The notes below the pieces were generated by a model that was not told the origin of the DNA, ran no database searches, and saw nothing but the letters and a program-made list of their open reading frames with translations. Shown here in pieces: positions 1-8,686 of a stretch of 64,000 bases of DNA (position 1 is the first letter of the stretch; each line of letters starts with the position of its first letter). The position numbers and the translations under genes are program-made. The DNA comes from Streptomyces roseochromogenus subsp. oscitans DS 12.976 (GTDB taxonomy: Bacteria; Actinomycetota; Actinomycetes; Streptomycetales; Streptomycetaceae): assembly GCF_000497445.1 (NCBI RefSeq), contig NZ_CM002285.1, positions 6,690,719 through 6,754,718 of the forward strand, given 5' to 3'.

Positions 1-1050
1 CCCGCACCCGGCGTGCGCCCAGCGTGCGCCTGCGCGACCGGTACATCCGGCACAGCGCTGGTCTACGCGATCGGCACCGTCGGATTCGACTACACGACCG
101 AAGCCCGTCGGGACAGCTTCCGTCAGGCGATGCCCTTCGTCGACGACGGGCAGGACGACCAGGGACGCCCGCGCACCAAGCAGCCGGACGTCTACGACCC
201 CGCCCAGCTGCGCGACTACCTGATCACGGCCCCCTGGGCGGCGAACAACCTCGCCTGGACCCTGATGGTCGACGGCGCACCGGTCTACGCGCTGGAGGCC
301 GAACCGGCCATCGGCATGGAGTACGGCGAGACCTTCGACGAGGAGCGGGTACGCGGCGCGGCCTCGGACCCCTCCGGCCTGGCGGACCTGCTGGTCGAAC
401 TCGCGCGCCCGCCCGTCTCCACGGTCTACCGGACGTTCCGGGACGCCATCGTCGGCGAGGCGCTGAAGCCGGAGGACAAGAACTTCGTCTCCCTCGTGTC
501 CATCCCCGGTGTGCTGACCGACCGCACCACACGCCTGTTCAGCGGACAGGTCGTGCCTGTGGTCGAGGTGAAGAGCCGCGGACTCTACACCTGGAATGAG
601 GCGGCCCTGGTCGAGGACGTCATCGCCACCGTGATGGCCGACAACGCGCGGCGCAACGTCGACCTGAGCGAGGACACGCTCCGCAAGACCGTACGCGCCC
701 TGCTGGACAAGCTCTACTACCAGTTCCGCAACCTCGGGCAGACCGACGCGGACCGGGCCCTGAACTACGCCGGCACCAACGCGTTCCTGCTCACCAGCTC
801 CTTCGCCGACGGGTTGCTGGGTGCGAAGTACGTCCCCGGCGACGAGGACCGCTTCTACTCCCTGGACACCATCACGGTCAGCAAGAGCACGTACTGCCGG
901 GAGAGTTCGGTCTGCTACGACGTCGTGACGACCTTCTTCGACCCGGAGAACGAGCTGCGTTCACGGCTGTCCTTCCTGCAGACGATCGACGTCAGCATCG
1001 AGACCCCGGTCAGCGTGGCACCGGTCCACCAGTTCCTGGGCGCCATGTGA
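1..1050 (+). CDS. PatG-like protease, C-terminal part (5' end outside window)
   Basis: The frame is open from base 1, so the true start lies upstream; 350 codons are visible. The visible part resembles the C-terminal region of PatA/PatG-type cyanobactin maturation proteases: a segment around NNLAWTLMVDGAPVYAL, then AEPAIGMEYGE, and a C-terminal block rich in aromatic residues. No catalytic triad is visible because the subtilisin domain, if present, would be upstream. In PatG the N-terminal subtilase and C-terminal domains act on a ribosomally made precursor peptide. A GTG ORF with a strong ribosome binding site begins 30 nt downstream, then two more small ORFs and a hemopexin-repeat gene on the same strand, so this looks like the start of a five-gene transcription unit. 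Family assignment is from recalled sequence pattern and is moderate. Confidence 0.6.
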   Translation, partial: PAPGVRPACACATGTSGTALVYAIGTVGFDYTTEARRDSFRQAMPFVDDGQDDQGRPRTKQPDVYDPAQLRDYLITAPWAANNLAWTLMVDGAPVYALEAEPAIGMEYGETFDEERVRGAASDPSGLADLLVELARPPVSTVYRTFRDAIVGEALKPEDKNFVSLVSIPGVLTDRTTRLFSGQVVPVVEVKSRGLYTWNEAALVEDVIATVMADNARRNVDLSEDTLRKTVRALLDKLYYQFRNLGQTDADRALNYAGTNAFLLTSSFADGLLGAKYVPGDEDRFYSLDTITVSKSTYCRESSVCYDVVTTFFDPENELRSRLSFLQTIDVSIETPVSVAPVHQFLGAM

Positions 1051-1080
1051 GGCCCTACCCGCCCCTAGGAGGCGACGACA

Positions 1081-1281
1081 GTGTCCAGTACGCACCGACC
1101 ACCGCGGATCAGACCGCCCATCCCCGCACCGCCCGTGTTCAGGGACGGGCCCATGGAACTCCCGGGGCACGCCGGCCCCGGAGCGGACGGCGGGGCCCGG
1201 GCAGCGGGTGACCGCTGCGGGCACCTGTCCGGCACAGCGCGGCAGATGTGTTACTCCGCGCGCTACGGCATCCGGGTCTGA
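1081..1281 (+). CDS. Small ORF, candidate precursor peptide 1
   Basis: This is a 66-residue product starting at GTG, preceded by an excellent ribosome binding site (AGGAGG at 1067-1072). The N-terminal third is Pro/Arg-rich (RPPRIRPPIPAPP), the middle Gly/Ala-rich, and the C-terminal part holds the only two cysteines (about residues 46 and 57) before GIRV. It matches no family I know. It sits between the PatG-like gene and another small ORF with short gaps, which is the usual place for a precursor of a ribosomally synthesised, modified peptide, but no core or leader motif is recognisable. It could also be an ordinary small hypothetical protein. Confidence 0.5.
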   Translation: MSSTHRPPRIRPPIPAPPVFRDGPMELPGHAGPGADGGARAAGDRCGHLSGTARQMCYSARYGIRV

Positions 1282-1320
1282 ACGATCCGGGTAGGAAAGA
1301 AGACAGAGAGGAGCAAGGCC

Positions 1321-1524
1321 ATGAGGGACCGCATCTCGCGAGAGGCGGACGGGCTCAGGGCCGCCGCGCTGCGCATGCCGCAGCAGGCGCCCCCGGTCGA
1401 CCGGACCGCCGCCGGGGCTGCCGCCTACGCCCACGACAGGGGCGACGGCGTCCAGCCGAACGGACTCCTGAGCTGGCTCGGCCAGCAGGCGGACAACGTC
1501 GTCGGCAACGTCCTGCCGTTCTGA
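1321..1524 (+). CDS. Small ORF, candidate precursor peptide 2
   Basis: This is a 67-residue product with an ATG start and a GAGAGGAGC ribosome binding site 6-8 nt upstream. The charged N-terminal third (MRDRISREADGLR) is followed by a Pro/Ala-rich middle and a hydrophobic C-terminus containing GLLSWLGQQADNVVGN and ending in LPF. This layout, a polar leader-like half and an amphipathic or hydrophobic tail, would suit a precursor peptide. There is no Cys and little Ser/Thr in the tail, so lanthionine or azoline chemistry is unlikely there. It lies 39 nt after the previous small ORF on the same strand. No family was recognised. Confidence 0.55.
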   Translation: MRDRISREADGLRAAALRMPQQAPPVDRTAAGAAAYAHDRGDGVQPNGLLSWLGQQADNVVGNVLPF

Positions 1525-1607
1525 CACCGCCACCGCGCAGGCGGGCGCGGCTGCCCATCACGTCCGCCTGCGCGCCCCCTTATCCGTAACGGACGAAAGG
1601 CCGTGCC

Positions 1608-1937
1608 ATGCGCCTCAACCTCCCACCCCAGGCGGCGATCGACCGGAAGCGGGACCGCTACCACCCTTATCTGCTCAGCTACGTCCTCACGGACGACTCG
1701 TCCGGCGACTCCTCCGACAATTCGCCTGGCGGCTCGTCCGGCAACTCGTCCCGGGCTCCGGGGGCGGTGCGCACCGTCACCCCACGGGACAGCCTGCTGC
1801 CGCCCGGCGGCCCGGCTCGCGACAGTAACGCGTTCGTGCTCGAGGTCCAGCCCGGCGGTCTCTTCGGCCACGACCCCGGCGACCCCGCCCCCCTGTGCCG
1901 CTCCACCCGCGGCGGCTGTCCCCCGTCCCGCCGCTGA
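1608..1937 (+). CDS. Small Ser/Gly/Asp-rich ORF in the PatG-like unit
   Basis: This is a 109-residue product with an ATG start and AAAGG about 8 nt upstream. Residues about 29-47 are a low-complexity run of Ser, Asp and Gly; the C-terminus carries two Cys spaced by seven residues (LCRSTRGGC) and ends in PPSRR. No family was recognised. Its position between two small ORFs and the hemopexin gene, with 83 nt and 27 nt gaps, suggests co-transcription. It could be a third precursor-like peptide or a small partner protein. Low-complexity composition makes a purely spurious ORF possible. Confidence 0.45.
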   Translation: MRLNLPPQAAIDRKRDRYHPYLLSYVLTDDSSGDSSDNSPGGSSGNSSRAPGAVRTVTPRDSLLPPGGPARDSNAFVLEVQPGGLFGHDPGDPAPLCRSTRGGCPPSRR

Positions 1938-1964
1938 CCCGGCCGCCGCCCGAGAGGGGACACC

Positions 1965-3242
1965 ATGCCCGCCCTGCGCACGGCCATCGCCTGGCCCAAC
2001 GACAAGACGTACCTCTTTTTCGACGACGACACCTACACCCGCTACGACACGGTCACCGGCTCCCTCGAACAGGGCGGGCTGAGCGTCCCCGCGCAGTGGA
2101 CCGGTCTCCCCCGGTCACCCGGCGCGTTCGTGTGGTGGGGCGCGGGCAAGGCCTACGCGTTCACCGGCGGCACCTACGTCCGCTACGACGAGCCCGGCGA
2201 CCGGGCCGACCCCGACTACCTGCCCCCCAACCCGCCCTTCACGGTGGCCGGGAACTGGCCCGGGCTGCCCGCCGCCTGGCAGCCGGGTTTCGACACGGCG
2301 GTGAACTGGGGCACGGGCAAGCTGTACTTCTTCAAGGGCGACTCCTACCTGCGCTACGACATCACCGCCGACCGTGCCGACGACGGCTACCCCCTCCCGA
2401 TCTCCGGCAACTGGCCCGGCCTCTTCCCTCAGGACCTCACCGCCGCCGTGTACTCCGGCGGCCGGCACGCGTACTTCTTCCGCGGCGACGACTACCAGCG
2501 GTACGACGTCGATGCGGACACCGTGGACGACAGCGGCACCCTGGCGACCCTGCACCTCGACCCGGCCCCCGGCGGCGGCGTACAGCCGGCCCGGCTGCTG
2601 ACCCCGGAGCAGGCGGGCCGGCTGACGACCGACCTGATCGCCCGCGGCGTCCTGACCCTCCAGGGCGGAGGGACACCGGCTGTGGGCCAACGGGTCGCGG
2701 TCCAGCCGCCCACCCTCGGCCCGGTCCGCTACACCAACGCCCTCAATCCCGCGGCCGGCTTCTTCGACAACGTCGACCAGCGGATGCTCATCGCCCTGTA
2801 CCGCCTGACCCGCTGGATCGACGCCTCGGCCCCGGACGTGACCGAGCTGCGCCATCTCGGCATCGGCCACGGCAACGGCCCGCCCAACGACTGCCACAAC
2901 CAGGGCCGCGCTCTGGATCTCTCGGGCATCGCCGGCACCTTGGACGGCACCCCCTTCACCAAGTCGATCCTCCAGGACTGGGGCAACCTGCCGCCCCGGC
3001 CCGGCAGCGCCGTACGCATCGCCCCGTCCGTCGACGCCCTGGCCTACCAGCTGTTCTCCACGGCCTACCGCTTCGCCGTCCACGAGTGCGAGGCCAACGG
3101 CATCGGCACCGGAAACAAGTGGCCCATGCCCCCGCTCGGCGACAGCGGCTTCGTCATCTACCCCGACTACGGCGGCGACCCCGCGCTGCGGCAGGCGCAC
3201 CAGAACCACATCCATATGCAGGTCGGCAAGACGAGAGCCTGA
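1965..3242 (+). CDS. Hemopexin-repeat protein with C-terminal M15-like peptidase domain
   Basis: The 425-residue product starts at ATG behind a GAGAGGGGAC ribosome binding site. Residues about 1-205 hold four hemopexin-type repeats, each with a pattern like KTYLFFDDDTYTRYD or KLYFFKGDSYLRYD, predicting a four-bladed propeller. The C-terminal half carries a motif set of the LAS/M15 metallopeptidases: CHNQGRALD (His311 and Asp318) and NHIHMQ (His415, His417), the expected zinc ligands of D-Ala-D-Ala carboxypeptidase or VanY-like folds. No signal peptide is visible, so the enzyme may act in the cytoplasm, which would be odd for a wall enzyme and fits instead with a role on a peptide. It is the last gene of the PatG-like unit. 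Confidence 0.75.
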   Translation: MPALRTAIAWPNDKTYLFFDDDTYTRYDTVTGSLEQGGLSVPAQWTGLPRSPGAFVWWGAGKAYAFTGGTYVRYDEPGDRADPDYLPPNPPFTVAGNWPGLPAAWQPGFDTAVNWGTGKLYFFKGDSYLRYDITADRADDGYPLPISGNWPGLFPQDLTAAVYSGGRHAYFFRGDDYQRYDVDADTVDDSGTLATLHLDPAPGGGVQPARLLTPEQAGRLTTDLIARGVLTLQGGGTPAVGQRVAVQPPTLGPVRYTNALNPAAGFFDNVDQRMLIALYRLTRWIDASAPDVTELRHLGIGHGNGPPNDCHNQGRALDLSGIAGTLDGTPFTKSILQDWGNLPPRPGSAVRIAPSVDALAYQLFSTAYRFAVHECEANGIGTGNKWPMPPLGDSGFVIYPDYGGDPALRQAHQNHIHMQVGKTRA

Positions 3243-3278
3243 TCACGAGGGAGGTCCGGGGTCCCGCACAATCGGAGC

Positions 3279-3725
3279 GTGAACCCGCGAGAGCCGAGGG
3301 GGCCCGAGGGCCCGCTGCCCTTCTTCGTCTACGGCACGCTCCGCCCCGGCGAGGCGAACCACGACCTGTTCCTGCGAGGCCGCACCGCGGCGGAGGAAGG
3401 GGCCCGCCTGCCCGGCGCGGCGCTCTACGACGGCCCCGGCTTTCCGTACGCCGTCGAGGAGCCCGGTCGAGCGGTCGTCAGCGGGGAACTGGTCACCGCG
3501 CTGCCCGAGGCTCATGACCAGTTGCTCGCCGAGCTGGACCAGCTGGAGGAGTACGTGCCCGGCGACCCACGCAACCTCTACGAGCGTGTCGCCCGGGACG
3601 TCGTACGCACCGCCGACGGCACCCCCGTCCGGGCCTGGGTCTACCTGGCCGCCCCACGCATGGCCGACCGCCTACGCGCCCGTGGCACGCGCATCGAGAG
3701 CGGCGACTGGGCGGCCCGGCGCTGA
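3279..3725 (+). CDS. Gamma-glutamylcyclotransferase-like (AIG2/GGCT family) protein
   Basis: The 148-residue product starts at GTG. The family signature YGTLRPGE is at residues 18-25, and the acidic residue expected to act as the general base lies in LAELDQLEEY (about Glu90). This fold converts gamma-glutamyl amines or peptides to 5-oxoproline, but many small bacterial members have unknown substrates. The length is normal for the family. It starts 37 nt after the hemopexin gene and ends tail-to-tail, only 1 nt from the stop of the N-acetyltransferase gene on the other strand. Confidence 0.8.
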   Translation: MNPREPRGPEGPLPFFVYGTLRPGEANHDLFLRGRTAAEEGARLPGAALYDGPGFPYAVEEPGRAVVSGELVTALPEAHDQLLAELDQLEEYVPGDPRNLYERVARDVVRTADGTPVRAWVYLAAPRMADRLRARGTRIESGDWAARR

Positions 3726-3726
3726 G

Positions 3727-4566
3727 TCAGCTCAGCAGTGGCAGCCCCTCGGGTACGGCGATCCCGAACTCCTCCGCCGCGACGCGCCGAGCCTCCGCCT
3801 CGTTCGTCAGTTTGCGCTCGGCCACCGTGCCGTCGGCGCGGGTCTCGGTCAACAGGCTGCCGTCCAGGGACAGATGACGCCCGGCGGTGGTGCGCTGCAG
3901 AAAGGCGCGCTGGGTGAACGGAGAGCGCGGGTTGGTGCTGACGTACCAGTTGAACACCTCGAAGTCCCGCGCGGTGAACGGCTCCAGTGTGAAGGCGTAC
4001 TGCCCGGCCCACTCCCGCTCCCGCCGGTCGTACGCCTGCAATTCCCACAGCTCCAGCGGGCCCTGGTGCGGCAGCGGCATCAGCCGGTGCCGGCGTCCGC
4101 CGCCCTCGGGCTCGACGCCGGTCACCAGCGGCACCGGCGCCAGCAGCGCCCCGATCGAACCGAAGCCGACGTCCGCGAGATACGGTTCCGGCTCGCCCGG
4201 CACCGTGACCCGCAGCATCGCATGGGTCCGCGGCCGGCTCTCCGGGGTTGCCGCGCCCAGCACCACCCGCCCGGCCAGCGGCGTCACCGGGAACCCCAGC
4301 GCCTCCAGAGCCAGCCGGAGCAGTGTGTTGTGCTCGTAGCAGTAACCGCCGCGCCTGCCGTGGACCATCTTGGCCAGCAGATCCGCCGGGGCGAGCGAGG
4401 GAGCCCGCCCGGACAGGGCGTCCAGGTTCTCGAAGGGCACGGACAGCGCGTGCGCCAGATGGACACCCCGCAGCGTCTCCAGGCCCGCACGCCGGCCGCC
4501 CCGCCAACCGATGCGGTCCAGATAGGCGTCGAGGTCGAACTGCTCAGACTGCTCAGAATCAGACAT
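3727..4566 (-). CDS. nat: Arylamine N-acetyltransferase
   Basis: This 279-residue protein is of typical length for bacterial NATs. The catalytic triad is visible: Cys76 in RRGGYCYEHN, His115 in RPRTHAML and Asp132 in YLADVGFGS. The enzyme moves the acetyl group from acetyl-CoA to arylamines or hydrazines by a ping-pong mechanism; in some actinomycetes relatives make amide bonds during ansamycin synthesis, but no such cluster is seen here. The gene stands alone between converging and diverging neighbours. The N-terminus is acidic (MSDSEQSEQFDLDAYL), as expected, and supports the chosen ATG start. Confidence 0.93.
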   Translation of the reverse strand: MSDSEQSEQFDLDAYLDRIGWRGGRRAGLETLRGVHLAHALSVPFENLDALSGRAPSLAPADLLAKMVHGRRGGYCYEHNTLLRLALEALGFPVTPLAGRVVLGAATPESRPRTHAMLRVTVPGEPEPYLADVGFGSIGALLAPVPLVTGVEPEGGGRRHRLMPLPHQGPLELWELQAYDRREREWAGQYAFTLEPFTARDFEVFNWYVSTNPRSPFTQRAFLQRTTAGRHLSLDGSLLTETRADGTVAERKLTNEAEARRVAAEEFGIAVPEGLPLLS

Positions 4567-4622
4567 GCTCCGAACCTACGCGCCCACCCCGCGCACCGCC
4601 GCGGCCCCCGGACCGGTCCGCG

Positions 4623-6716
4623 CTACTCCGGTGGCCCTACGACCTCCACCCGCACCGCGCACGACTTGAACTCCGGCATGCGGGACGTCGGGTCGAGGGC
4701 CGGGTTGGTGAGGGTGTTGGCGCGGCCCTCGCCCGGCCAGTGGAACGGCATGAAGACCGTGTCCGGGCGGATGGCGGAGCTGATCCGGGCGGGCGCGGTG
4801 GCCCGGCCCCGGCGGGATGTCACGGTCACCGGGTCGCCCTCGGCCGCGCCGATACGGGCCGCGAGGCGCGGGTGCAGCTCCACGAACGGGCCGGGCGCGG
4901 CCGCGTTCAGTTCGGCGACCCGGCGCGTCTGCGCCCCCGACTGGTACTGCGCCACGACCCGGCCGGTGGTCAGCAGCAGCGGATAGTCGGCGTCCGGCTC
5001 CTCCGCCGTCGCCCGATGGGCCACGGCGGCGAAGCGGGCCCGGCCGTCGGGCGTCGCGAAGCGGTCCAGGAAGAGGCGGGGCGTGCCCGGGTGGGCCACC
5101 TCGTCCGTGCTCTCCGGGCACGGCCAGAACACCCCGGTCTCCTCCGCCAGCCGGCGGTAGGTGATCCCGGAGTAGTCCGCGGGGCCGCCCGCGCTGGCCC
5201 GGCGCAGCTCCTCGAAGACCTCCTCGGGGTCGGTCGGGAAGCCCTTCTCGACGCCGAGGCGGGCGGACAGCTCGTGCAGGACGTACAGGTCACCGCGGAC
5301 CCCGGGCGGCGGAGCGACCGCCGGCCGGCGCAGCAGGACCCTGCCCTCCAGGCTGGTCGTCGTGCCGGTCTCCTCCGCCCACTGGGTGACCGGCAGCACG
5401 ACGTCCGCCAGCTCCGCCGTCTCCGAGAGGACGACGTCGGCCACCGCCAGGAAGTCCAGCGAGCGCAGCCGCTCCTCGACATGCGCCGCGCGGGGCGCCG
5501 ACACCACCGGGTTGGAGCCCATCAGCAGCAGCGCCCGGATGTCCGTGCCGAGGGCGTCGAGGAGCTCGTACGCGCTGCGGCCGGGCCCGGGGAGCGCATC
5601 CGGGTCCACGCCCCACACCCCGGCCACGTGCGCCCGCGCCTCCGGGTCGTCCAGCTTGCGGTAGCCGGGCAACTGGTCGGCCTTCTGGCCGTGTTCGCGG
5701 CCGCCCTGCCCGTTGCCCTGCCCGGTCAGACAGCCGTACCCGGACAGCGGCCGGCCCGCGCGGCCGGTCGCCAGGCACAGGTTGATCCACGCGCCCACCG
5801 TGTCCGTGCCCTTGGACTGCTGCTCCGGGCCGCGCGCGGTGAGCACCATCGCCGACTCGGGCGCACAGAACAGCCGTACCGCCTCCCGGAGCTGGGGAAC
5901 GGACACCCCCGTGATCCGCTCCACCTGCTCCGGCCAGAGCGCCATCGCCGCCGCCCGGGCCTCCTCCCAGCCCGTCGTCCGCTCCCGTATGTACTCCTCG
6001 TCCGTCCGCCCCTCGGCCACCACCAGGTGCAACAGACCCAGGGCGAGCGCGAGATCGGTGCCGGGGCGCGGCGCCAGATGCAGGTCCGCCTGCTCGGCCG
6101 TCCTCGTCCGGCGCGGGTCGACGACGATCAACGTGCCGCCGTTCTCCCGCAGTTCGCTGAAGAACCGCAGAGACGGCGGCATGGTCTCGGCGAGATTGGA
6201 GCCCACGAGGATCACACACCCCGTCCGCGGGATGTCCTCCAGCGGGAACGGCAGCCCCCGGTCCAGACCGAACGCCCGCGTCCCGGCCGCCGCGGCCGAC
6301 GACATGCAGAAACGGCCGTTGTAGTCGATCTGCGAGGTGCCCAGCGCCACCCGCGCGAACTTGCCGAGCGCGTACGCCTTCTCGTTGGTGAGCCCGCCCC
6401 CGCCGAACACGCCCAGCGCGTCGGCGCCGTACGCCTCCCGCGTACTCCCGAGCCGCTCGGCGAGCAGGTCCAGCGCCGCCGCCCAGCTCGTCTCGACCAG
6501 CCGGCCACCGGACCGCACCAGCGGCGAGGTCAGCCGCACCGCCGGTGACAGCACCGCGGCCGCCGTCCGGCCCTTGCCGCACAGCGCACCCCGGTTCACC
6601 GGGAAGTCCGGCCGCTCGGCGACCTCGACGCCCCCCGCCGCCAGGGGCGTGAGGTTCATTCCGCACTGCAGGGCGCAGTACGGGCAGTGGGTGGGCGTCG
6701 AGGCGATCGTGTCCAT
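4623..6716 (-). CDS. Molybdopterin oxidoreductase, probable assimilatory nitrate reductase catalytic subunit
   Basis: The 697-residue protein belongs to the DMSO-reductase superfamily. The N-terminal 4Fe-4S site is Cys11, Cys14, Cys18 and Cys46 (HCPYCALQCG, then GALCGKG), with the conserved Lys next to the last Cys. The GSN(L/P) segments ILVGSNLAE and LLMGSNPVV bind the two molybdopterin guanine dinucleotides; the C-terminal molydop-binding domain runs from LLLTTGRVVAQYQSG. Size and motifs match NasA/NasC-type soluble nitrate reductases of Streptomyces rather than exported NarG. A formate-dehydrogenase-like function cannot be excluded. A sirohydrochlorin chelatase, needed for the siroheme of nitrite reductase, lies about 1 kb away, which supports nitrate assimilation. 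Confidence 0.85.
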   Translation of the reverse strand: MDTIASTPTHCPYCALQCGMNLTPLAAGGVEVAERPDFPVNRGALCGKGRTAAAVLSPAVRLTSPLVRSGGRLVETSWAAALDLLAERLGSTREAYGADALGVFGGGGLTNEKAYALGKFARVALGTSQIDYNGRFCMSSAAAAGTRAFGLDRGLPFPLEDIPRTGCVILVGSNLAETMPPSLRFFSELRENGGTLIVVDPRRTRTAEQADLHLAPRPGTDLALALGLLHLVVAEGRTDEEYIRERTTGWEEARAAAMALWPEQVERITGVSVPQLREAVRLFCAPESAMVLTARGPEQQSKGTDTVGAWINLCLATGRAGRPLSGYGCLTGQGNGQGGREHGQKADQLPGYRKLDDPEARAHVAGVWGVDPDALPGPGRSAYELLDALGTDIRALLLMGSNPVVSAPRAAHVEERLRSLDFLAVADVVLSETAELADVVLPVTQWAEETGTTTSLEGRVLLRRPAVAPPPGVRGDLYVLHELSARLGVEKGFPTDPEEVFEELRRASAGGPADYSGITYRRLAEETGVFWPCPESTDEVAHPGTPRLFLDRFATPDGRARFAAVAHRATAEEPDADYPLLLTTGRVVAQYQSGAQTRRVAELNAAAPGPFVELHPRLAARIGAAEGDPVTVTSRRGRATAPARISSAIRPDTVFMPFHWPGEGRANTLTNPALDPTSRMPEFKSCAVRVEVVGPPE

Positions 6717-6833
6717 ACCGCCAGCGTGCGTCGACCGTGTTACGACCCTCGACCGCTCCCGGTTACACGCCCGACACGGCGACCTCCCCGCGCCGCCCCG
6801 CCCGCGGTGAGGGGACGTGCCGGGTGGCGACGG

Positions 6834-7511
6834 TCACCGCCCGGCGGCCAGCGCCCGCGCCACCCCCGGCTCCTTCGGCCCGAGGAACGCCGGATCCGGA
6901 CGGAACACCGCGTCCAGTACCGCCTTGCCCGCCGCGAACACCTCGCGCGTCCCGCCGTAGTACCAGGTCACGTCATGTTTCGCGTCGACCCCGACCCCGT
7001 ACGAGTCCACCCCCGCCGCCCGGCACAGCGCCACCGCCCGCCGGATGTGGAAACCCTGGCTGACCAGCACGGCCCGGTCCACGCCGAAGATCTTCCTGGC
7101 CCGCACACAGGAGTCCCAGGTGTCGAACCCGGCGTAGTCGCTGACGATCCGCCGCTCCGGCACCCCGTGCTTCGTCAGGTAAGCGCGCATGGCATCGGGC
7201 TCGTCGTAGTCCTTGCGGCTGTTGTCCCCGGTGACCAGGACGACCTCGACCCGCCCCGCCCGGTACAGCTTCGCCGCCGCGTCCAGCCGGTTCGCGAGAT
7301 ACGGCGACGGCTCCCCGTTCCACAGCCCGGCCCCGAACACCACGGCGACCTGAGCGCGCGGCGCGTCCGCCGTCGTCCGCAGCCGGTCCGCCGTGGACAC
7401 GAACAGCCAGGTCACCGGCAGCAGCGCCAGCACACACCCGGCCATCACGGCCTGTACCAGCCGCCGCTGCCCCTGACGGGTGCGCGGCGGCCGCGGTCGA
7501 CGGATCTTCAT
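6834..7511 (-). CDS. DUF218 (SanA/YdcF-like) membrane-anchored protein
   Basis: The 225-residue product starts at ATG with GGGGGG about 5 nt upstream. One transmembrane segment lies near residues 19-41 after an Arg-rich N-terminus. The rest is a DUF218 domain: [39 protein letters not shown] and [12 protein letters not shown]. coli SanA, which has the same layout, affects envelope permeability to vancomycin; ElyC affects peptidoglycan. The exact biochemical role is unknown. It lies upstream of, and on the same strand as, the nitrate reductase gene with a 117-nt gap, so the two are probably separate units. Confidence 0.85.
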   Translation of the reverse strand: MKIRRPRPPRTRQGQRRLVQAVMAGCVLALLPVTWLFVSTADRLRTTADAPRAQVAVVFGAGLWNGEPSPYLANRLDAAAKLYRAGRVEVVLVTGDNSRKDYDEPDAMRAYLTKHGVPERRIVSDYAGFDTWDSCVRARKIFGVDRAVLVSQGFHIRRAVALCRAAGVDSYGVGVDAKHDVTWYYGGTREVFAAGKAVLDAVFRPDPAFLGPKEPGVARALAAGR

Positions 7512-7679
7512 ACGGTCCCCCCGCAATACGGTCCCCCGGAATCGGCTGTCGACCCTCAAGGACGTCCTCGACGCCGCTCCGGTTCGCTCACATCGTCCAT
7601 GTGTACGACGTGAACCCGTGGAAAACGCTCGTGACGGCCCGGCAACGGCCATGCAACGTGACCCCGGCAGGATCGTTCC

Positions 7680-8534
7680 ATGACGGCGTCGCATCCTCCC
7701 CGCCCCGAGTCCCTCGTCCCCCTCGACAGTACGGCGCACCTCATGAACAGCATCGGCAACGAGCTGGCCGGACAGCTGCGGCTCGTCTCCCCGCTCGGCG
7801 GCCGCCGCCCGGCCCGGCCCGCCCTCGTCCTGGTCGCCCACGGCAGCCGCGACCCCCGCGCGCTGCAGACCGTACGAACCCTGCGGGACCGCATAGGCGA
7901 GCTGCGCCCCGGCCTCCCCGTCCACCTCGGCCACATCGAACTGAACGCGCCCCTGCTCCCGGACACCCTCGCCGCCCTGGGCGACACCCCCGCCGTCCTG
8001 GTCCCGCTGCTCCTCTCCCGCGGCTACCACGTCAAGCAGGACATCCCCGCGATGGCCGCCACGGCACAGGCACGCGCACGCACGGCACCCCCACTCGGCC
8101 CGCACCCCCTCCTGGCGGAGGCCCTGTACGACCGCCTGCTGGAGGCCGGCTGGCCGAGCCGCATGGACGACCGCGCACGGCGGTCGAGCGCGATCGTCCT
8201 GGCCGCGGCCGGCTCCCGCGACCCCGACTCGGCAACGGACACCCGTGCCATGGCCCGCCTCCTCGCAGCCCGCCTCGGCGTCCCGGTGATCCCCGCCTAC
8301 GCCTCGGCGGCGAGCCCGAACGTCCCGGCGGCCGTACGGGCGCTGGCGGCACGCGGCCGGCACCGGGTGGCGATCGCCTCGTACTTCACGGCCCCGGGCC
8401 GTTTCGCGACCCAGTGCGCGGAGGCGGCGCCATGGATCGCCGCGGATCCCCTGGGCGCCCACCCGGCGATGGCGCGCTTGATCATCAACCGCTACGAGGA
8501 GAGCCTTGCAACACGGGCGAGGGAGGCTGCCTAG
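7680..8534 (+). CDS. Sirohydrochlorin chelatase (CbiX/SirB family)
   Basis: The 284-residue product carries the CbiX signature: [13 protein letters not shown] with His54, and [14 protein letters not shown] with His117, the two histidines that bind the metal and porphyrin. The second half repeats the fold ([16 protein letters not shown]) but has lost the catalytic His, as in two-domain actinobacterial enzymes. It inserts Fe(II) into sirohydrochlorin to make siroheme for nitrite and sulfite reductases. It starts divergently from the DUF218 gene. About 50 residues precede the first conserved strand; an internal start at Met22 is possible. Confidence 0.87.
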   Translation: MTASHPPRPESLVPLDSTAHLMNSIGNELAGQLRLVSPLGGRRPARPALVLVAHGSRDPRALQTVRTLRDRIGELRPGLPVHLGHIELNAPLLPDTLAALGDTPAVLVPLLLSRGYHVKQDIPAMAATAQARARTAPPLGPHPLLAEALYDRLLEAGWPSRMDDRARRSSAIVLAAAGSRDPDSATDTRAMARLLAARLGVPVIPAYASAASPNVPAAVRALAARGRHRVAIASYFTAPGRFATQCAEAAPWIAADPLGAHPAMARLIINRYEESLATRAREAA

Positions 8535-8650
8535 GGGCGCGGGGCTGTATCGGTCTGCGGCTCCGCCGCGATGGGGGTCCCCCCGGGTTTGAGCGAAGCC
8601 GAGAACTTGGGGGAGCGACAAGCCACAACGCACCCGCAGCCGCCCGAAAA
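8535..8650. repeat. Dispersed Streptomyces-type intergenic repeat, copy 1
   Basis: The gap between the chelatase and dgt holds GC-rich inverted segments: CTGCGGCTCCGCCGCG, then GGGGTCCCCC with GAGCGAAGCCGAGA, and AGCCACAACGCACCCGCAG. The last segment, read on the other strand, recurs near 20,483. I recall this sequence as a common intergenic element in Streptomyces chromosomes. It is non-coding, and the hairpins may serve as terminator or RNA-stabilising structure. Confidence 0.6.
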
Positions 8651-8686
8651 CGGAACTCGGCAGACGACTGGGCATACTGTCGAGGA

